DNA from: JALHRI01 sp044351685
GTDB lineage: Bacteria; Pseudomonadota; Alphaproteobacteria; Rickettsiales; UBA3002
Reading direction: 5' to 3'
Assembly (NCBI GenBank): GCA_044351685.1
Contig: JBILFK010000005.1
Span: 1 to 23,520, forward strand
DNA: 23,520 bases
Below, piece by piece: positions 21,845 through 23,520 of this stretch. The notes below the pieces were generated by a model that had not been told where the DNA came from, did no database searches, and was given only the letters and a program-made list of their open reading frames with translations. The position numbers were made by a program, and so were the translations under genes. How positions within the stretch are numbered: the stretch's first letter is position 1; every line of letters starts with the position of its first letter.

Positions 21845-23520
21845 ATGGAAAGCGGCATTCTTTTTAACGTCTTTATTTTTCTGGCAGCGGCCTGCATTGT
21901 GGTGCCGCTGGCGAGCCGCCTTAAGCTTGGCTCGGTTCTGGGCTTTTTGATTGCCGGAATATTAATAGGCCCGTTTGGCATGGGGCTGATTGGTGATGCC
22001 ACCAAAATCATGCATTTTGCGGAATTTGGCGTGGTGATGATGCTGTTTGTGATTGGCCTTGAACTTGAGCCTGCGGTGCTATGGCGTATGCGGCGTTCGA
22101 TTTTGGGGCTTGGTGGCCTGCAAGTAGCACTGACGAGTGGCGCCTTTACACTTGTTGGCATGGGGCTTGGCTATAGCTGGCAGGTGAGCTTCGCGGTGGC
22201 GATGGCGCTCTCGCTTTCTTCGACGGCATTGGTGCTGCAAATGCTGCAGGAAAAAAACCTGATGCATACAGCTGTCGGCGAAAACGCGTTTTCGGTGTTG
22301 CTGTTCCAAGATATTGCGGTGATCCCGATTTTAGTGCTGATGCCGTTGCTTGCCGCGCACGGGGTAGCTGCGCCGGTGGCCGATAAGGTGAATATGGTAA
22401 GCCATTTACCCGGCTATGCGCAGGCATTGGCGGTAGCCGGAGTGATTACACTGGTGGTGGTAGCTGGCCGATATCTTTCGCATTCGCTCTTTCATATTAT
22501 CGCGAAAACGAATCTGCGCGAAGTGTTTACGGCGACATCGCTGGCGCTGGTGATCGGTATTACGATTTTGATGCAGATGGTGGGGGTATCGCCGGCGCTT
22601 GGTGCGTTTGTGGCCGGGGTAGTGCTGGCCAATTCGCATTATCGGCGCACGCTTGAAATGGATATTGAGCCATTTAAAGGGCTGCTGCTGGGATTATTTT
22701 TTTATTTCCGTTGGCATGAGCATGAATTTCGACCTGATGGCCGAAAAACCCTTGGCATTGCTTGCAACCGTATTCGGTTTGATGCTGATAAAAATATTGA
22801 TTTTATTCGGGCTTGGAAAGTTTTTTGGCTTGAGCTCGCTGCATAATGCCGGCTTTGCATTGGCCATTTCACAGGGTGGTGAATTTGCTTTTGTGCTGTT
22901 TCAATTTGCCAGCGCACTGCATGTGGTGCCGAGTGACTTGGCAAAATTCCTTACGCTTGCTGTTGCGCTCTCGATGGCGGTGACGCCGCTGCTGATGCTT
23001 ATTTACAGCCGTTTTATGGTGCCGCGTTTCATGAGTGTGCTGCCGGTACGTGAGTATGATGCCATTGAAGCAAACAATGCGATTATTATGGCAGGGTTTG
23101 GCCGATTTGGCCAAGTGATAGGCCGCTTTATGTTTGGGCATGGCATGAAGATAACCGTGCTGGAAAAAGACCCTGACCAGATTGCGTTGCTTCGTAAATT
23201 TGGCTACAAGGCCTTTTTTGGTGATGCCTCAAGGCTGGATTTATTGAAAAGCGCTGGTGCTGATAAAGCGAAGCTGTTGATTGTTGCGGTAGATGATGCC
23301 GATACCTGCATGCAGATTGTACGGCTTGTCAGAGAAGAGTTTCCGAATGTGAAAATCTTTGCGCGTGCGCGTAACCGCCGGCATGCCTATGAGTTGCATA
23401 GCGAAGGCGTGGAGTATTTTAAGCGTGAAACCTTTGATTCATCGCTCAGTATGGCGCAGGCAATTATGGTTTCTCTGGGCAAAGACCCAAGCGAAATGCG
23501 CCGGAAAGCCGAGCGGTTTT
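21845..23520 (+). pseudogene. Kef-type K+/H+ antiporter with +1 frameshift at T7, 3' end outside window
   Basis: The start at 21845 opens a CPA2 antiporter: residues 1-280 give about eight helices, including SVLGFLIAGILIGPFGMGLI and the conserved region VGENAFSVLLFQDIAVIPIL with the key Gln-Asp. At 22697-22703 a run of seven T puts the frame out. Read straight on, the frame ends in nonsense at 22846; with one T fewer it continues perfectly (LLLGLFF then ISVGMSMNFDLMAEKPLALL) through more helices (SQGGEFAFVLFQFA) and a TrkA-N/RCK domain with NAIIMAGFGRFGQVIGRF, a Rossmann GxGxxG, still open at the window end. The rest shows no decay, so a sequencing error, a phase-variable tract or slippage rescue are as likely as a dead gene. 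KefB/KefC export potassium on electrophile stress under glutathione control. Confidence 0.85.

Overview
The window looks like chromosome from an alphaproteobacterium of roughly 50% GC. The basis is the style of the housekeeping genes (lepA, yacG, trhO, Dps, OsmC, YceI/cytochrome b561), five tRNA loci with encoded CCA ends (four intact, one degenerate), and an Ala-GGC tRNA of alphaproteobacterial type. The taxonomic call is inference; the genus cannot be read from the sequence. No complete prophage, IS element, CRISPR array or integrase gene is visible.

Layout. 1-988: 3' part of an ATP-grasp (glutathione synthetase/RimK-like) gene cut by the window edge. 1008-4159: an island-like block bounded by a 46-bp fragment of tRNA-Phe on one side and the intact tRNA-Phe on the other, with two ~92% identical 140-bp direct repeats inside, a degenerate tRNA-Leu and one large unknown gene (723 aa). 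4206-5470: yacG, trhO and tRNA-Thr. 5522-6967: amino-acid permease. 7123-8952: 609-aa protein with LysM-like and peptidoglycan-binding-like segments but no signal peptide. 9176-10462: chemoreceptor. 10751-11526: tRNA-Arg and a cold-shock gene with a strong terminator. 11613-12245: beta-class-like glutathione S-transferase. 12275-12880 (minus) and 12991-14799 (plus): a YceI protein and lepA, divergently arranged. 14801-15555: a small insert with one unknown gene, ended by an exact 48-bp copy of the lepA 3' end. 15638-15713: tRNA-Ala with a clear terminator, followed by an unknown repetitive protein (342 aa). 16990-17670: secreted ankyrin protein. 17814-18719: OsmC and Dps, convergent. 18915-20110: YceI plus cytochrome b561. 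20180-21196: unknown membrane protein. 21260-21826: a third YceI. 21845-end: a Kef-type potassium/proton antiporter with a +1 frameshift at a run of seven T, also cut by the window edge.

How the genes relate. OsmC, Dps, GST, the three YceI lipocalin-fold proteins, cytochrome b561 and the Kef antiporter fit a loose stress and redox-defence neighbourhood. YceI and cytochrome b561 overlap by one base and surely form a unit.

The most striking signal is a recurring architecture. In four places (tRNA-Phe, tRNA-Thr, lepA, tRNA-Ala terminator) an intact conserved 3' end is followed by a short insert, and then by a second, truncated copy of that same 3' end. Three of the four inserts carry exactly one full-length gene of unknown function. 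This looks like repeated site-specific or homology-driven capture of single-gene cargo at the 3' ends of conserved genes, without a resident integrase. It is the best candidate here for an undescribed system.
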